From JBPESN01 sp051710625 (GTDB lineage: Bacteria; Pseudomonadota; Gammaproteobacteria; Enterobacterales; Enterobacteriaceae), in NCBI RefSeq assembly GCF_051710625.1, contig NZ_JBPESN010000001.1:1-64000 (forward strand): 64,000 nt of DNA, given 5' to 3'. The position numbers were made by a program, and so were the translations under genes. The notes under the pieces were generated by a model that saw only the letters and a list, made by a program, of their open reading frames with translations, was not told where the DNA came from and did not search any database. This document shows positions 48,293 to 57,670 of the stretch, piece by piece; the stretch's first letter is position 1; each line of letters starts with the position of its first letter.

Positions 48293-48320
48293 GCGGGCCG
48301 GGGTAATCGTCCCGGCCCGC
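48293..48320. terminator. Stem-loop downstream of clpB
   Basis: GCGGGCCGGG (48293-48302) pairs with CCCGGCCCGC (48311-48320) just after the minus-strand clpB stop. No good T-run follows, so it may act as an RNA 3' end stabiliser rather than a classic terminator. The remaining gap 48133-48292 shows no gene. Confidence 0.6.
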
Positions 48321-48330
48321 CGCCGCGGGT

Positions 48331-50904
48331 TTACTGGCTGGCGACGATATGATCGTCCTGTAGATCCAGTCTGATGGGTTTGCCCGGCAATAGCTGACCG
48401 GACAGGATCTGCTGCGATAACGGGTTTTCGATCTCTTGCTGAATGGCGCGTTTCAGCGGGCGTGCGCCATAGACGGGATTGAAGCCGGATTTGCCCAGCA
48501 GCGCCAACGCCTCATCGCTGATAGTCGTGGTGTAACCTCGTTCTTCCAAGCGCTGATAAAGACGCTGCAGTTGGATCTGAGCAATCTCGGTAATATGCTC
48601 CCGGCTCAGCGGATGGAACACGACAACTTCATCCACACGGTTGATAAACTCCGGCCGGAAATGGTGGCTGACCACATCAAGCACCATATCTTCCATTTCC
48701 GGATAGTTCATCTGGCCAAAGCGTTTCTGGATAACATCCGAACCCAGGTTGGAGGTCATGATGACCACGGTATTGCGAAAATCCACCGTGCGTCCCTGAC
48801 CGTCGGTCAGTCGGCCGTCATCCAATACCTGCAGCAGGATATTGAAGACGTCAGGATGCGCCTTTTCGATCTCATCCAGCAAAATGACTGAATAAGGACG
48901 GCGGCGCACCGCCTCGGTCAGATACCCCCCTTCTTCATAACCGACATAGCCGGGAGGGGCGCCAACCAACCGCGACACCGAATGTTTTTCCATGAATTCA
49001 GACATATCGATACGCACCATTGCACCGTCGCTACCGAACAAGAACGTGGCCAGCGCTTTACCCGATTCCGTTTTACCTACCCCGGTAGGTCCCAGGAACA
49101 TGAAGGAGCCGATGGGACGGTTAGGATCCGCCAAGCCGGCACGGCTGCGGCGAATAGCATTGGAAACCGCTTCCACTGCTTTATTTTGCCCAATGACCCG
49201 CTGATGTAAATCCTGCTCCATACGCAGTAGCTTTGCCCGCTCGCTTTCCAGCATCCGCGAGACCGGAATTCCCGTCCAGCGGGCTAATACTTCGGCAATC
49301 TCAATGTCGGTCACGCGATTGCGCAGTAAGCGCATACTTTTGCCTTCAGCTTGCGAGGCCGCCGCCAGTTGCTTTTCCAACTCGGGAATTTTACCGTATT
49401 GCAGCTCGGACATCCGCGCCAGGTCTCCAACGCGCCGCGCCTGTTCGATCGAGATTTTTGCCTGTTCCAATTCCGCCTTCAAATGCTGGGTGCCCGACAA
49501 AGAGGCTTTCTCCGCTTTCCATTCCTCTTCAAGTTCGGAGTAATCGCGTTCTTTTTGCGCCAGTTCGTCATTAAGCATCGCCAATCGCTTGAGACTGGCG
49601 TCATCCGATTCCTTCTTCAGCGCCTGCTGTTCCAGCTTCAACTGGATGATCCGGCGATCCAGCCGGTCAAGCTCTTCTGGTTTGGAATCGATCTGCATAC
49701 GAATGCTGGATGCGGCTTCATCAATAAGATCAATAGCCTTGTCAGGCAGTTGCCTGTCGGCAATATAGCGATGGGCCAGCGTCGCGGCGGCAACAATGGC
49801 CGGATCGGTAATCTGCACATGGTGATGCACCTCATAACGTTCTTTCAAGCCGCGCAGAATAGCGATGGTATCCTCTACGTTCGGCTCGGCGACAAACACC
49901 TTCTGGAAACGCCGTTCTAGCGCGGCGTCCTTCTCGATAAATTTGCGATATTCATCAAGCGTCGTTGCGCCAACGCAGTGCAGTTCGCCGCGCGCCAATG
50001 CAGGTTTGAGCATGTTACCGGCGTCCATCGCGCCATCGGCCTTGCCGGCGCCTACCATGGTATGCAACTCATCGATAAACAGGATGACATTGCCCTCTTG
50101 CTTGGACAGATCGCTTAAAACGCCTTTCAGTCGCTCTTCAAATTCACCGCGATATTTCGCGCCCGCCACAAGCGAGCCCATATCCAGCGATAACACCCGG
50201 TTGTTCTTAAGGCCTTCGGGTACTTCGCCGTTGACGATACGCTGCGCCAGCCCTTCAACAATGGCGGTTTTACCTACTCCGGGTTCACCGATGAGGACCG
50301 GATTATTTTTGGTGCGCCGCTGGAGCACCTGGATGGTGCGGCGAATTTCTTCATCACGCCCGATAACGGGATCAAGTTTGCCCTGTTCGGCGCGCGCGGT
50401 CAGGTCGATGGTGAACTTTTTCAGCGCCATACGCTGATCTTCCGCGCCCTGATCGTCCACCTGCTCGCCGCCGTGCATCTGCTCAATGGCCTGGGTGATG
50501 GATGCCGTCGTAGCGCCCGCCGACTTCAGCAGCGCGGCCAACATGCCGCGCGACTCCAGCGACGCGAGAACGAAGAGTTCGGAAGAGATAAAACTGTCGG
50601 TGCGTTTTTGCGCCAGCTTGTCGCACAGGTTCAGCACCCACACCAGATCTTGCGAAGGCTGAACGTCGCCGCCGGTGCCTTCCACCTGCGGCAAACGCTC
50701 GCAGGCCTGTTCCACAGAGCTGATAAACGGCACCACGTTAACCCCGGCGGATTGCAGCAGCGGACGCACGGTACCGCCCTCCTGCTTTAGCAGGGCCGCC
50801 ATCACGTGTAGTGGTTCGATAAATTGGTTGTCGCGCCCGAGAGCCAGGGACTGGGCGTCGGCGAGGGCAAGCTGGAATTTATTGGTAAGACGATCCGGAC
50901 GCAT
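48331..50904 (-). CDS. clpB: Protein disaggregation chaperone ClpB
   Basis: ClpB is a hexameric AAA+ disaggregase that works with DnaK. The 857-residue protein, same length as E. coli, is intact: N-domain MRPDRLTNKFQLALADAQSL, first Walker A LIGEPGVGKTAIVEGLAQR, Walker B VILFIDELHTMVGAGKADGA, a coiled-coil middle domain around 410-530, second Walker A FLGPTGVGKTESGKALATFL and pore loop APPGYVGYEEGGYLTE. One deviation is ESGKALA where E. coli has ELCKALA. The start at 50904 is chosen over the in-frame ATG at 50925 because GGGAGGAG precedes it and it matches the family. Confidence 0.98.
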   Translation of the reverse strand: MRPDRLTNKFQLALADAQSLALGRDNQFIEPLHVMAALLKQEGGTVRPLLQSAGVNVVPFISSVEQACERLPQVEGTGGDVQPSQDLVWVLNLCDKLAQKRTDSFISSELFVLASLESRGMLAALLKSAGATTASITQAIEQMHGGEQVDDQGAEDQRMALKKFTIDLTARAEQGKLDPVIGRDEEIRRTIQVLQRRTKNNPVLIGEPGVGKTAIVEGLAQRIVNGEVPEGLKNNRVLSLDMGSLVAGAKYRGEFEERLKGVLSDLSKQEGNVILFIDELHTMVGAGKADGAMDAGNMLKPALARGELHCVGATTLDEYRKFIEKDAALERRFQKVFVAEPNVEDTIAILRGLKERYEVHHHVQITDPAIVAAATLAHRYIADRQLPDKAIDLIDEAASSIRMQIDSKPEELDRLDRRIIQLKLEQQALKKESDDASLKRLAMLNDELAQKERDYSELEEEWKAEKASLSGTQHLKAELEQAKISIEQARRVGDLARMSELQYGKIPELEKQLAAASQAEGKSMRLLRNRVTDIEIAEVLARWTGIPVSRMLESERAKLLRMEQDLHQRVIGQNKAVEAVSNAIRRSRAGLADPNRPIGSFMFLGPTGVGKTESGKALATFLFGSDGAMVRIDMSEFMEKHSVSRLVGAPPGYVGYEEGGYLTEAVRRRPYSVILLDEIEKAHPDVFNILLQVLDDGRLTDGQGRTVDFRNTVVIMTSNLGSDVIQKRFGQMNYPEMEDMVLDVVSHHFRPEFINRVDEVVVFHPLSREHITEIAQIQLQRLYQRLEERGYTTTISDEALALLGKSGFNPVYGARPLKRAIQQEIENPLSQQILSGQLLPGKPIRLDLQDDHIVASQ

Positions 50905-50942
50905 AACTCCTCCCATATTGGTCAAAATTGCTACTCTGGAGA

Positions 50943-50972
50943 TTAAATAAGGTCGTTTATTTAAAATTCAAG
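50943..50972 (-). promoter_or_regulatory. Sigma-32 heat-shock promoter of clpB
   Basis: On the minus strand CTTGAA (50967-50972) is followed by a -10 region around GACCTTATTTA. The region as a whole down to GGGAGGAGTTATGCG is almost the same as the known E. coli clpB heat-shock promoter. Confidence 0.8.
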
Positions 50973-51034
50973 GATATTTCGCCAATAAGCTGGAAGATAA
51001 TTGCTATCCATCCTGGATCGTCTTGGGCAAGAGA

Positions 51035-51685
51035 TTATATCAGCCAGACCAAGGTTGCCATACGTCCGGTGACACCTTCGCGCCGATAGGAGAAAAAAGT
51101 ATCGTTTTCCTGCACCGTGCAATGCTGACCGCCATATACGGCGTGGATCCCGGCCGTCCGCAAACGCAAACGCGCCAGTTGATAGAAATCAGCCAGATAT
51201 TTTTCGCCTAGGGGGACAAACACATCTGCCGCCGCGGGGTCGTAACGGGCAAAGGCATCTTTGACTTCGGCGCCCACTTCAAACGCCTCGGGACCGATGG
51301 CCGGCCCCGGCCCCAGCCAGGCGAGAATATCCGCGCGCGGCGTCTGAAACGCCGCCAGCGTCTGCTCAAGCACGCCGGCGCACAATCCTCGCTGGGCGTC
51401 GTCCGGGTGTAAACCGCATCACCACGCATCGGCGGCGGCGGGGCACCATTGAGGGTGACCACATCAATACCGTGCCACCTGCGTTACCCGGCGCGGCGCG
51501 GCGGGTAAATCTGCCAGCGCCACCAGCCGGCGACGATTTTCCGCCACGGCCTCGGGATTATCCCCGACATGGTCGCCTACATTTAGCGAATGCCAGGGCG
51601 CGCGGCTCACGCCGCCCTCGCGGGTTGTGCTGCAGGCCCGGACCAGGGCGGGAGCAGGCCAGTCGGGCAGGATAAGCCGGCTCAC
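51035..51685 (-). pseudogene. pgeF: Purine nucleoside phosphorylase-type YfiH/PgeF, catalytic core deleted
   Basis: MSRLILPDWPAPALVRACST TREGGVSRAPWHSLNVGDHV and DNPEAVAENRRRLVAL are the N-terminus of the YfiH (PgeF, cell-wall editing/multicopper oxidase-like) family. After a break near 51470 only VVTLNGAPPPPMRGDAVYTR TTPSE remains, then the sequence jumps to LCAGVLEQTLAAFQTPRADI. The missing roughly 30 residues include the ADCLPV and HAGWRG motifs holding the metal-binding Cys and His. The C-terminal part to RMATLVWLI is open. It overlaps rluD by four bases as in E. coli. Confidence 0.9.
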
Positions 51686-52662
51686 AGCCAGTCCATGCTA
51701 TCTTTGAACAGGTCTGTATCTGCCTTCAACGCCGCTATTAGCGCCACCATATCCTGCGGCAGCGGCGCATGCCACTCCATTTCAATCGAAGTAATGGGAT
51801 GGTATAGCCGCAGCAGGGTGGCATGCAGCGCCTGGCGATCGAAACTGCGCAGCACCTCATTGAAAGCATCGGAAGCCCCCTTCGGCGGTCGCGGGCGCCC
51901 GCCGTAAAGCGGATCGCCTACCAGCGGATGATTGATATGCGCCATCTGCACGCGGATCTGATGCGTTCGTCCGGTTTCCAGACGCAACCGCAGACGCGTA
52001 TGGGCGCGGAAGTGCTTCATTATACGGTAATAGGTCACCGCCGGCTTGCCCATCGGGTGCACCGCCATATGCGTCCGCTTGGTAGCGTGGCGCGCGATCG
52101 GCTGCTCCACGGTGCCGCCGGCGGTCATGGTGCCGATAGCGACCGCTTCGTATTCGCGGGTAATTTCCCGCGCCTGCAGCGACTCCACCAGACGAGTCTG
52201 CGCCGGCACGGTTTTGGCCACCACCATTAGGCCGGTCGTGTCTTTGTCCAGACGATGCACGATACCTGCACGAGGAACATCCACAATGGGCGGAAAATAA
52301 TGCAGCAGCGCATTCAACACGGTGCCATCGGCATTGCCGGCGCCGGGATGCACGACCAGATAACGCGGTTTATTGATGACGAGAATATCGTCATCTTCAT
52401 AAACGATATTTAGCGGTATAGCTTGCGCTTCCCAGTGCGGCACTTCTTCGATAACCGCCTGTATTTCAACATATTCACCGCCAAGCATTTTTTCTTTGGG
52501 GACTGCCGTGACCTGTCCGTTCACCCGCACCAGGCCGTCAAGGATCCAGGCTTTTATCCGCGATCGTGAATAATCAGGGAACAATTCCGCCAAAGCCTGA
52601 TCTAAACGTTGCCCGAGTTGTGATTCGCTCACCGTTCCGGTGAGGTGTTGATGCTGTGCCAT
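51682..52662 (-). CDS. rluD: 23S rRNA pseudouridine synthase RluD
   Basis: RluD makes pseudouridines 1911, 1915 and 1917 in 23S rRNA helix 69. The protein has 326 residues like E. coli and is intact: S4 domain around residues 15-80 (RLDQALAELFPDYSRSRIKA), catalytic Asp in AGIVHRLDKDTTGLMVVAKT, and RLRLRLETGRTHQIRVQMAH. The ATG at 52662 fits MAQHQHLTGTVSESQLGQRL; a longer open frame upstream is read-through into the neighbouring IS. bamD, normally divergent on the other side, is absent: an IS lies there. Confidence 0.97.
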   Translation of the reverse strand: MAQHQHLTGTVSESQLGQRLDQALAELFPDYSRSRIKAWILDGLVRVNGQVTAVPKEKMLGGEYVEIQAVIEEVPHWEAQAIPLNIVYEDDDILVINKPRYLVVHPGAGNADGTVLNALLHYFPPIVDVPRAGIVHRLDKDTTGLMVVAKTVPAQTRLVESLQAREITREYEAVAIGTMTAGGTVEQPIARHATKRTHMAVHPMGKPAVTYYRIMKHFRAHTRLRLRLETGRTHQIRVQMAHINHPLVGDPLYGGRPRPPKGASDAFNEVLRSFDRQALHATLLRLYHPITSIEMEWHAPLPQDMVALIAALKADTDLFKDSMDWL

Positions 52663-52850
52663 ATAAGGTATCTTCGTTAACGTTGGGTTTTCACAGCGAT
52701 GCCGTTTAAAATAGTATGCTATTGTAGCTGGTCTCATCCGGGAGCTAAACGGACACTCTCCCGGACCAACACTCTGAGTGTGGTGGCATACTGAATTTGG
52801 CCACCTGAACAGAGGTGATATGCTCACCTCAGAACAACACGGGTGCACCA

Positions 52851-53153
52851 ATGCAAAGAAGAAATTTTAGTCCTGAATTCAAACGCAAATCCGCTCAACT
52901 GATTGTCGACCAAAATTACACCGCCGCGCAAGCAGCAAAAGCCATGGACGTCAGTTTTTCTACGATGACGAAATGGGTAAAACAACTGCGTGATGAGCGA
53001 CAGGGGAAAACGCCAAAAGCCTCTCCCATAACCCCGGAACAAATCGAAATACGTGAGCTCAAGAAGAAGGTACAACGCATTGAAATAAAAAACGAAATAT
53101 TAAAAAAGGCTACAGCGCTCTTGATGTCAGACTCCCTGAACAGTTCTCGTTAA
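52851..53153 (+). CDS. IS3-family OrfA (HTH protein), copy 4
   Basis: A 100-residue protein: RRNFSPEFKRKSAQLIVDQN, YTAAQAAKAMDVSFSTMTKW VKQL (HTH), then a leucine-zipper-like EQIEIRELKKKVQRIEIKNE ILKKATALL. It binds the IS ends and, through -1 frameshifting at A-AAA-AAG (53102-53108), forms the N-terminus of OrfAB. Relative to other copies it has K for E in FKRKSAQ and K for E in EIKNE. Confidence 0.92.
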   Translation: MQRRNFSPEFKRKSAQLIVDQNYTAAQAAKAMDVSFSTMTKWVKQLRDERQGKTPKASPITPEQIEIRELKKKVQRIEIKNEILKKATALLMSDSLNSSR

Positions 53154-54019
53154 TCGGGAAACTTGGAGCGCATTATCTTGTGGCCACACTCTGCCACGTG
53201 TTCAGGGTTCATCGCAGCAGTTACAAATACTGGAAAAGTCGTCCTGACAGGCCAGACGGCAGGCGAACAGTATTGCGCAGTCAGGTTCATGAACTGCACA
53301 GTATCAGCCATGATGCCGCTGGCGCGAGAAGTATCGCCACCATGGCAACCCAGAGAGGCTTCCGCATGGGGCGCTGGCTCGCAGGCAGGCTCATGAAAGA
53401 GCTGGGGCTGGTCAGTTGTCAGCAGCCGACGCACAGGTATAAGCGTGGCGGTCAGGAGCATGTTGCGATCCCGAATTATCTTGAGCGCCAGTTCGCTGTA
53501 ACGGAGCCAAACCAGGTATGGTGCGGCGATGTGACGTATATCTGGACCGGGAAACGCTGGGCATACCTTGCGGTTGTTCTTGATCTGTTCGCGAGGAAAC
53601 CGGTGGGCTGGGCTATGTCGTTCTCCCCGGACAGCAGACTGACCATCAAAGCACTGGAAATGGCATGGGAAACGCGTGGTAAACCAGCCGGAGTGATGTT
53701 CCACAGCGATCAGGGTAGCCACTATACGAGCAGGCAGTTCCGACAGTTGCTGTGGCGTTACCGGATCAAACAAAGCATGAGTCGGCGTGGTAACTGTTGG
53801 GATAACAGTCCGATGGAGCGCTTCTTCAGAAGTCTGAAAAACGAGTGGATACCGGTAACGGGCCACATAAGCTTCAGCGAAGCAGCTCATGAAATTACCG
53901 ACTATATCGTGGGATATTACAGCGCACTCAGGCCGCATGAATATAATGGTGGGTTGCCACCAAACGAATCAGAAAATAGATACTGGAAAAACGCTAACGC
54001 GGTGGCCAGTTTTAGTTGA
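53108..54019 (+). CDS. IS3-family OrfB DDE transposase, copy 4
   Basis: From the slippery site the -1 frame is open without stop: GYSALDVRLPEQFSLIGKLG, then LATLCHVFRVHRSSYKYWKS-type Cys/HTH region, RQFAVTEPNQVWCGDVTYIW with the first Asp, MFHSDQGSHYTSRQFRQLLW with the second Asp, and NSPMERFFRSLKNEWIP with the Glu of the DDE triad. The first in-frame ATG is at 53180, but expression as an OrfAB fusion is expected for the family. Trp at 53543-53545 (TGG) is a stop codon in the three other copies. Confidence 0.93.
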   Translation, partial: GYSALDVRLPEQFSLIGKLGAHYLVATLCHVFRVHRSSYKYWKSRPDRPDGRRTVLRSQVHELHSISHDAAGARSIATMATQRGFRMGRWLAGRLMKELGLVSCQQPTHRYKRGGQEHVAIPNYLERQFAVTEPNQVWCGDVTYIWTGKRWAYLAVVLDLFARKPVGWAMSFSPDSRLTIKALEMAWETRGKPAGVMFHSDQGSHYTSRQFRQLLWRYRIKQSMSRRGNCWDNSPMERFFRSLKNEWIPVTGHISFSEAAHEITDYIVGYYSALRPHEYNGGLPPNESENRYWKNANAVASFS

Positions 54020-54027
54020 CCACTACA

Positions 54028-54174
54028 ATCTCCGAAGGGGAGTAGCTGGAGAAGCTTGACGCCCGCCTTAGCTATAGATTTTGCAATCAATTCTGGACTG
54101 TCCAAAATAGTCATTTTTTAGGGTTTAAGGGAGCCCAGAATTGTCTGCGAATTAGTCCAGAATATTTTGCATCA
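54028..54174. mobile_element. Orphan right end of a Mu-like prophage
   Basis: The repeat TTCTGGACT seen at the prophage left ends recurs here: 54091-54099 on +, and as complements AGCCCAGAA (54132-54140, one mismatch) and AGTCCAGAA (54154-54162). Arrangement and spacing mirror the left ends, pointing to a right terminus near 54171-54174. It lies between IS copy 4 and the truncated end of an acetyltransferase gene. A short minus-strand frame, MTILDSPELIAKSIAKAGVK, starts inside it; function unknown. Confidence 0.65.
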
Positions 54175-54682
54175 CTACGGACTACGCTGCATCAACAGGG
54201 TATCTACCCAACGGTTATGTTTAAAGCCCACCGCCGTCAGCTGTCCTATCAATTGAAAGCCGAGCTTTTGATGCAAACGTAACGAGGCATGATTTTCCGC
54301 ATTGCCGATAATCGCCAGCATCTGACGCCAGCCACCCTGTTCCGCCCGGGTAATGGCCTCGCGCAGCAGTAACGAGCCGAGCTCGCGTCCGGATGTGGCC
54401 GGATGAATATACACGGAATCCTCGATGGTGAAACGGTAGGCGTAACGGGGACGATAAGGGGAAAGATAACAATAGCCCAGCAGTTCGCCGTCTTGCCGGG
54501 CCGCAAGCCAAGGCAGCCCTTGCGCCTTTACTTGCGGTATAGCGGCCCATCATATCGTTTAGCGACGGCGGCTCGGTCTTGAAACTGGCGATACCGTGTT
54601 GCACATGCCAGGCATAGATATCACGAATAGCAAGCAGATCCGCTTCTTGGGCATCGCTGATGAGAATAGCCGAATGTGTCAC
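54175..54682 (-). pseudogene. GNAT acetyltransferase (phosphinothricin/methionine type), frameshifted
   Basis: MTHSAILISDAQEADLLAIR DIYAWHVQHGIASF, then a frameshift near 54525 to ARQDGELLGYCYLSPYRPRY AYRFTIEDSVYIHP, the acetyl-CoA motif ATSGRELGSLLLREAITRAE, and HASLRLHQKLGFQLIGQLTA VGFKHNRWVDTLLMQ. This matches MnaT/YncA and phosphinothricin acetyltransferases. The last residues before the stop are replaced where the phage end begins, so the C-terminus is probably cut by the old insertion. Confidence 0.82.
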
Positions 54683-55143
54683 TGTACCCTCTGATAGATG
54701 TTCTGTTGTTAATAACAGATAACACGAATAATGATTAAACCTAGCCTCGACAAACTATCAGCGCCATAACGAAAATGTCGTCGCAGCTAAACGCCAACGT
54801 GGTTTGCCTGTCCCCCAAATTTTGGCGGTGGCAACCGGCCGTTTTCCGACATCCTCGCTAGCCGTTATTAGCGCTGTCGGGTCGTGACGATATTCAATGA
54901 GCGTGCTACTGATTAAGGTGCGGTATAGGGCGATCACTAAATCAAAAATGGATCACATGTTTTGCATGTAACAAATGTAATAAGCACCACCATATTCCCG
55001 TTGCAACCCTTTTTTGTTAAACTCAAACGGCTGATAATATTATTGCCTGGTGAGCTGATGACCCATGGAAGAGACGTCATCGCACACGTGTATGGCCTCA
55101 AGTAGTTAGCGTCGTAATAAACCATAGGGACAGTGAGAAAACA
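54683..55143. other. Gene-free stretch, possibly eroded Rpn N-terminus
   Basis: No named gene. It turns AT-rich before 55144 and has frames with many stops. If the following Rpn-like fragment was once complete, its N-terminal nuclease domain should have been here, but no PD-(D/E)xK motif is recognisable. Confidence 0.35.
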
Positions 55144-55410
55144 ATGAATATTGCGCATTATCTCGAATTGCAGGGCATGAAAAAAGGCAGACTGGAGGGA
55201 TTGATGGAAAGCATGCGCAAAGGGATGCTTAAGGGCATGGACAAGGGCAGGTTGGAAGGCAAGAAAGAAGATCGCAGACAAGCCACGCGCAGTATCGCCA
55301 TGCATTTACTGGCGGGCGCTGTCGATCGTACGCTCATCAAAAACTGCACCGGGCTGACCAAAAAAGAACTGCAGCATCTGCATGCGGAATATTTCATGAA
55401 ATTAGTTTAA
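55144..55410 (+). pseudogene. Rpn/YhgA-type protein, C-terminal fragment
   Basis: MNIAHYLELQGMKKGRLEGL MESMRKGMLKGMDKGRLEGK KE shows the repeated KG-x-x-x-G pattern typical of the C-terminal region of Rpn (PF04754) recombination-promoting nucleases, followed by ATRSIAMHLLAGAVDRTLIK NCTGLTKKELQHL, the typical C-terminal helix-turn. Only 88 residues remain of about 300; the nuclease domain is missing. The frame itself is open and could be an autonomous short product, as known from internal starts in rpn genes. Confidence 0.55.
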
Positions 55411-55873
55411 TAGGGTCTTTACTTTATTTTATTCGTCGTTAAAATGGGAGGACGCGTTCATTCTGTTAAACGTGAATAGTTAGTTTTACTTAATAATTAT
55501 TAATAACGTCGGAATAACCGAAAACCAAAACTAAATTAAGGTGATTCTGAATTGTTATCGCTCGCAGGCTAAGAATGAAGCCTGCGACTTAAACAATAAG
55601 TGGCTAAAATATTTCCAAATAAACGCTAAATGCGTTGGTTATATAACATATAAAGGCGACAGTATAGTTTAATTTCTAGCCCGCTGTAAGCAACTGAGTA
55701 ATGAAGGGTTTTATTAATGGGGAAAGGAAGTTTAATCCCGCGGTGGATTGTATTAGATCTATTCTTTCGACCAGTGGTCAGAATAATCAATTTCCGTAAT
55801 TTAGTTAATTTGTAACTAAAATGGGAGGGTATCTAACCTTTCGCGCGCGGCACCTCGCTTTCTCAAGTATATA
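55411..55873. other. AT-rich gene-free stretch
   Basis: No coding sequence is recognisable in about 460 bases of low GC content. A small palindrome GACCA-G-TGGTC lies near 55769. It separates the Rpn fragment from the convergent MFS pseudogene. Confidence 0.45.
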
Positions 55874-57298
55874 TTACTTCTGACGCAGGGTTCTCATCTC
55901 GTCTCTCGTCGGTGATGAGTAAGCCGCGTTGCGGGCGCCTGCCCGATAGGATTTTGGCAAAAGCAACGCCGCCATCAACGTTAATAACGCCGCCAGCGAT
56001 AGCCAGACGCCAGGCAGCGCATTATCCCCGTTCTCATGGATAAGCACGCTGGCGATGGCGGGGGTGAAGCCGCCAAAAATCGCCATCGCTAAACTGTAGG
56101 CCATGGAAAAACCGGTGGCGCGTACGGCGAGGGGCATAATCTCCGTCAGCGCCACCACCATAGCCGCGTTATAGCCGGCGTAAAGAAAAGAAAGCCAGAG
56201 TTCCGCGCTAATGAGACGCGGCAAGGAGGGCGCGGCCGCCAGCCAGTACAATACCGGATAGGCCGTCAGCGACATCAGACTGGTAAAGGTCAACAAAAGT
56301 GGGCGGCGGCCGATTTTATCCGATAGCGCGCTCATCAGCGGCAGCCAGAAAAGATTGGAGAGGCCCACGCCAAGCGTGACGATAAAACTTTCCTCGGCGC
56401 TGAAATGCAGTAGCGCTTTGCCATAGGTAGGCGTGAACGCGGTGATCATATAAAACGAGACGGTGGTGGTGGCGACCATGCATACGCCCAGGCCGATTAG
56501 CGGCCAACTGCGCGCCACGGAGCGAAAAATCTCGCGGGTGTGCGGCGGAGGCCGGCGCTTTTGAAAAGCCTCGCTTTCCTCCAGCATACGGCGGATCCAG
56601 AACAGGCAGGGCGGGATTATACAGCCGACGATGAAGAAAATACGCTAGCCCCAACGCGACATCATATTCTCGCTGATATAACGATTGAGCGCCATGCCCG
56701 ACAGGGCGGCGAAAATGACCGCCAACTGCTGGCTGGCGGATTGCCAGCTGATGTACAACCCTTTTCTGCCGACGGGCGCAATTTCCGCCAGATAGACCGA
56801 TACCCCTCCCAGCTCAACTCCCGCGGAAACCCCCTGCAATAGTCTGCTGGCCAACACCAACACCAACACCAACACCAACACCAACACCAACACCAACACC
56901 AACACCAACACCAACACCAACACCAACACCAACACCAACACCAACACCAACACCAGCAGAGCGAGCATGGCGTAGCCGGGCACGCAGGCAATGGTCAGCG
57001 TACCGAACGCCATAAGTCCAAGCGTCAGCACCAGTCCGGCGCGGCGGCCGCAGCGATCGATATAGACGCCAAGTACCAGCGCACCCAGAGGACGCATCAG
57101 AAATCCGGCGCCGAACGTCATCGTGGTCAACATCAATGAGGCGAGGGGTGTGCTGGCAGGAAAAAAGGTGGCGGCAATGGCGCTGGCGTAATAGCCAAAT
57201 ACCATGAAATCATGCATTTCAAGGAAGTTACAGCTGATCACTCTGAACACGTTAATAAAGCCGGCCTGCCGGGCCGGTGCGCTAGAGGGGGTAGGCAT
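55874..57298 (-). pseudogene. MHS-type MFS transporter (citrate/proton symporter-like) with repeat expansion
   Basis: Starting at 57298, ARQAGFINVFRVISCNFLEM HDFMVFGYYASAIAATFFP and FGAGFLMRPLGALVLGVYID RCGRR are typical of metabolite:H+ symporters (CitA-like). After GYAMLAL a run of alternating Leu-Val, encoded by 17 CCAACA units, interrupts the segment that normally continues ASRLLQGVSAGVELGGVSVY. At 56645-56647 a TAG replaces the Trp of SRWGWRIFF. The second half (from REIFRSVARSWPLIGLG to PGVWLSLAALLTLMAALLLP) is intact. Substrate unknown. Confidence 0.88.
56851..56958. repeat. Hexanucleotide microsatellite, 17 units
   Basis: CCAACA is repeated 17 times without error at 56851-56952, followed by one variant unit CCAGCA. 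On the coding (minus) strand it reads alternating Leu and Val codons, adding about 34 residues to a membrane helix. Unit length preserves the reading frame. Confidence 0.97.
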
Positions 57299-57670
57299 AT
57301 TCACTGCTCCGGAATTGTACCGCGGGGGCGGCGTTATACGTGGGTCGTCAAACGGCCGCGCTGTCGCCCCGGTCGTTATGCTGGAGTATAAGCGGCCTGA
57401 AACAGGGCGGAATGTAGAATGATGTTGCAAATTAGGGCAATAACGGCGGCGGTGGTTTTGTTCGGCCTGTCGCGCATTTAGCCTGTGTCGGCCATGTCGT
57501 TTTACGGTAAACTTTGCGGCGAGGTTAGCGTTGCAATGAATTTTCCTCGCCAAGCGTTGTCGAAAATCTTCGCAACCCGGTGGAGCATGATGCCCGCAGT
57601 CCGGTGTCTTTGTTGCCTTAGACGGCTCCACACGGGCAATACATCGCCCAGTACAGGAACCTATTCCGGC
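57299..57670. other. Divergent intergenic region MFS-opgD
   Basis: No gene is supported. The + frame upstream of opgD is open back to about 57485 but reads without resemblance to OpgD and precedes its recognised start. Confidence 0.4.

Larger units (their letters stand above)
52779..54027 (+). mobile_element. IS3-family element, copy 4 (apparently intact)
   Basis: TGTGGTGGCATACTGAATTT to CACTACA, 1249 bp. Unlike the other copies it has undamaged orfA and orfB and an AAAAAAG slippery site joining them, so it is the likely source of transposase for this family. Flanks GAG and ATC are not a target duplication. On its left is the rluD upstream region, on its right a Mu-like phage end, so it probably marks a recombination breakpoint. 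Confidence 0.93.

Noticed and set aside
55144..55410. Intact small regulatory protein
   Set aside because: The KG-repeat and C-terminal helix match the tail of Rpn-type nucleases, so a truncated gene is more likely, though an internal-start product is possible.
56851..56958. CRISPR array
   Set aside because: Units of six bases with no spacers; it is a simple-sequence repeat. No CRISPR array or cas gene was seen in the window.
56662..56991. Cys-Trp repeat protein in an alternative frame of the microsatellite
   Set aside because: It is only the shifted translation of the CCAACA repeat and has no independent start or ribosome-binding site.
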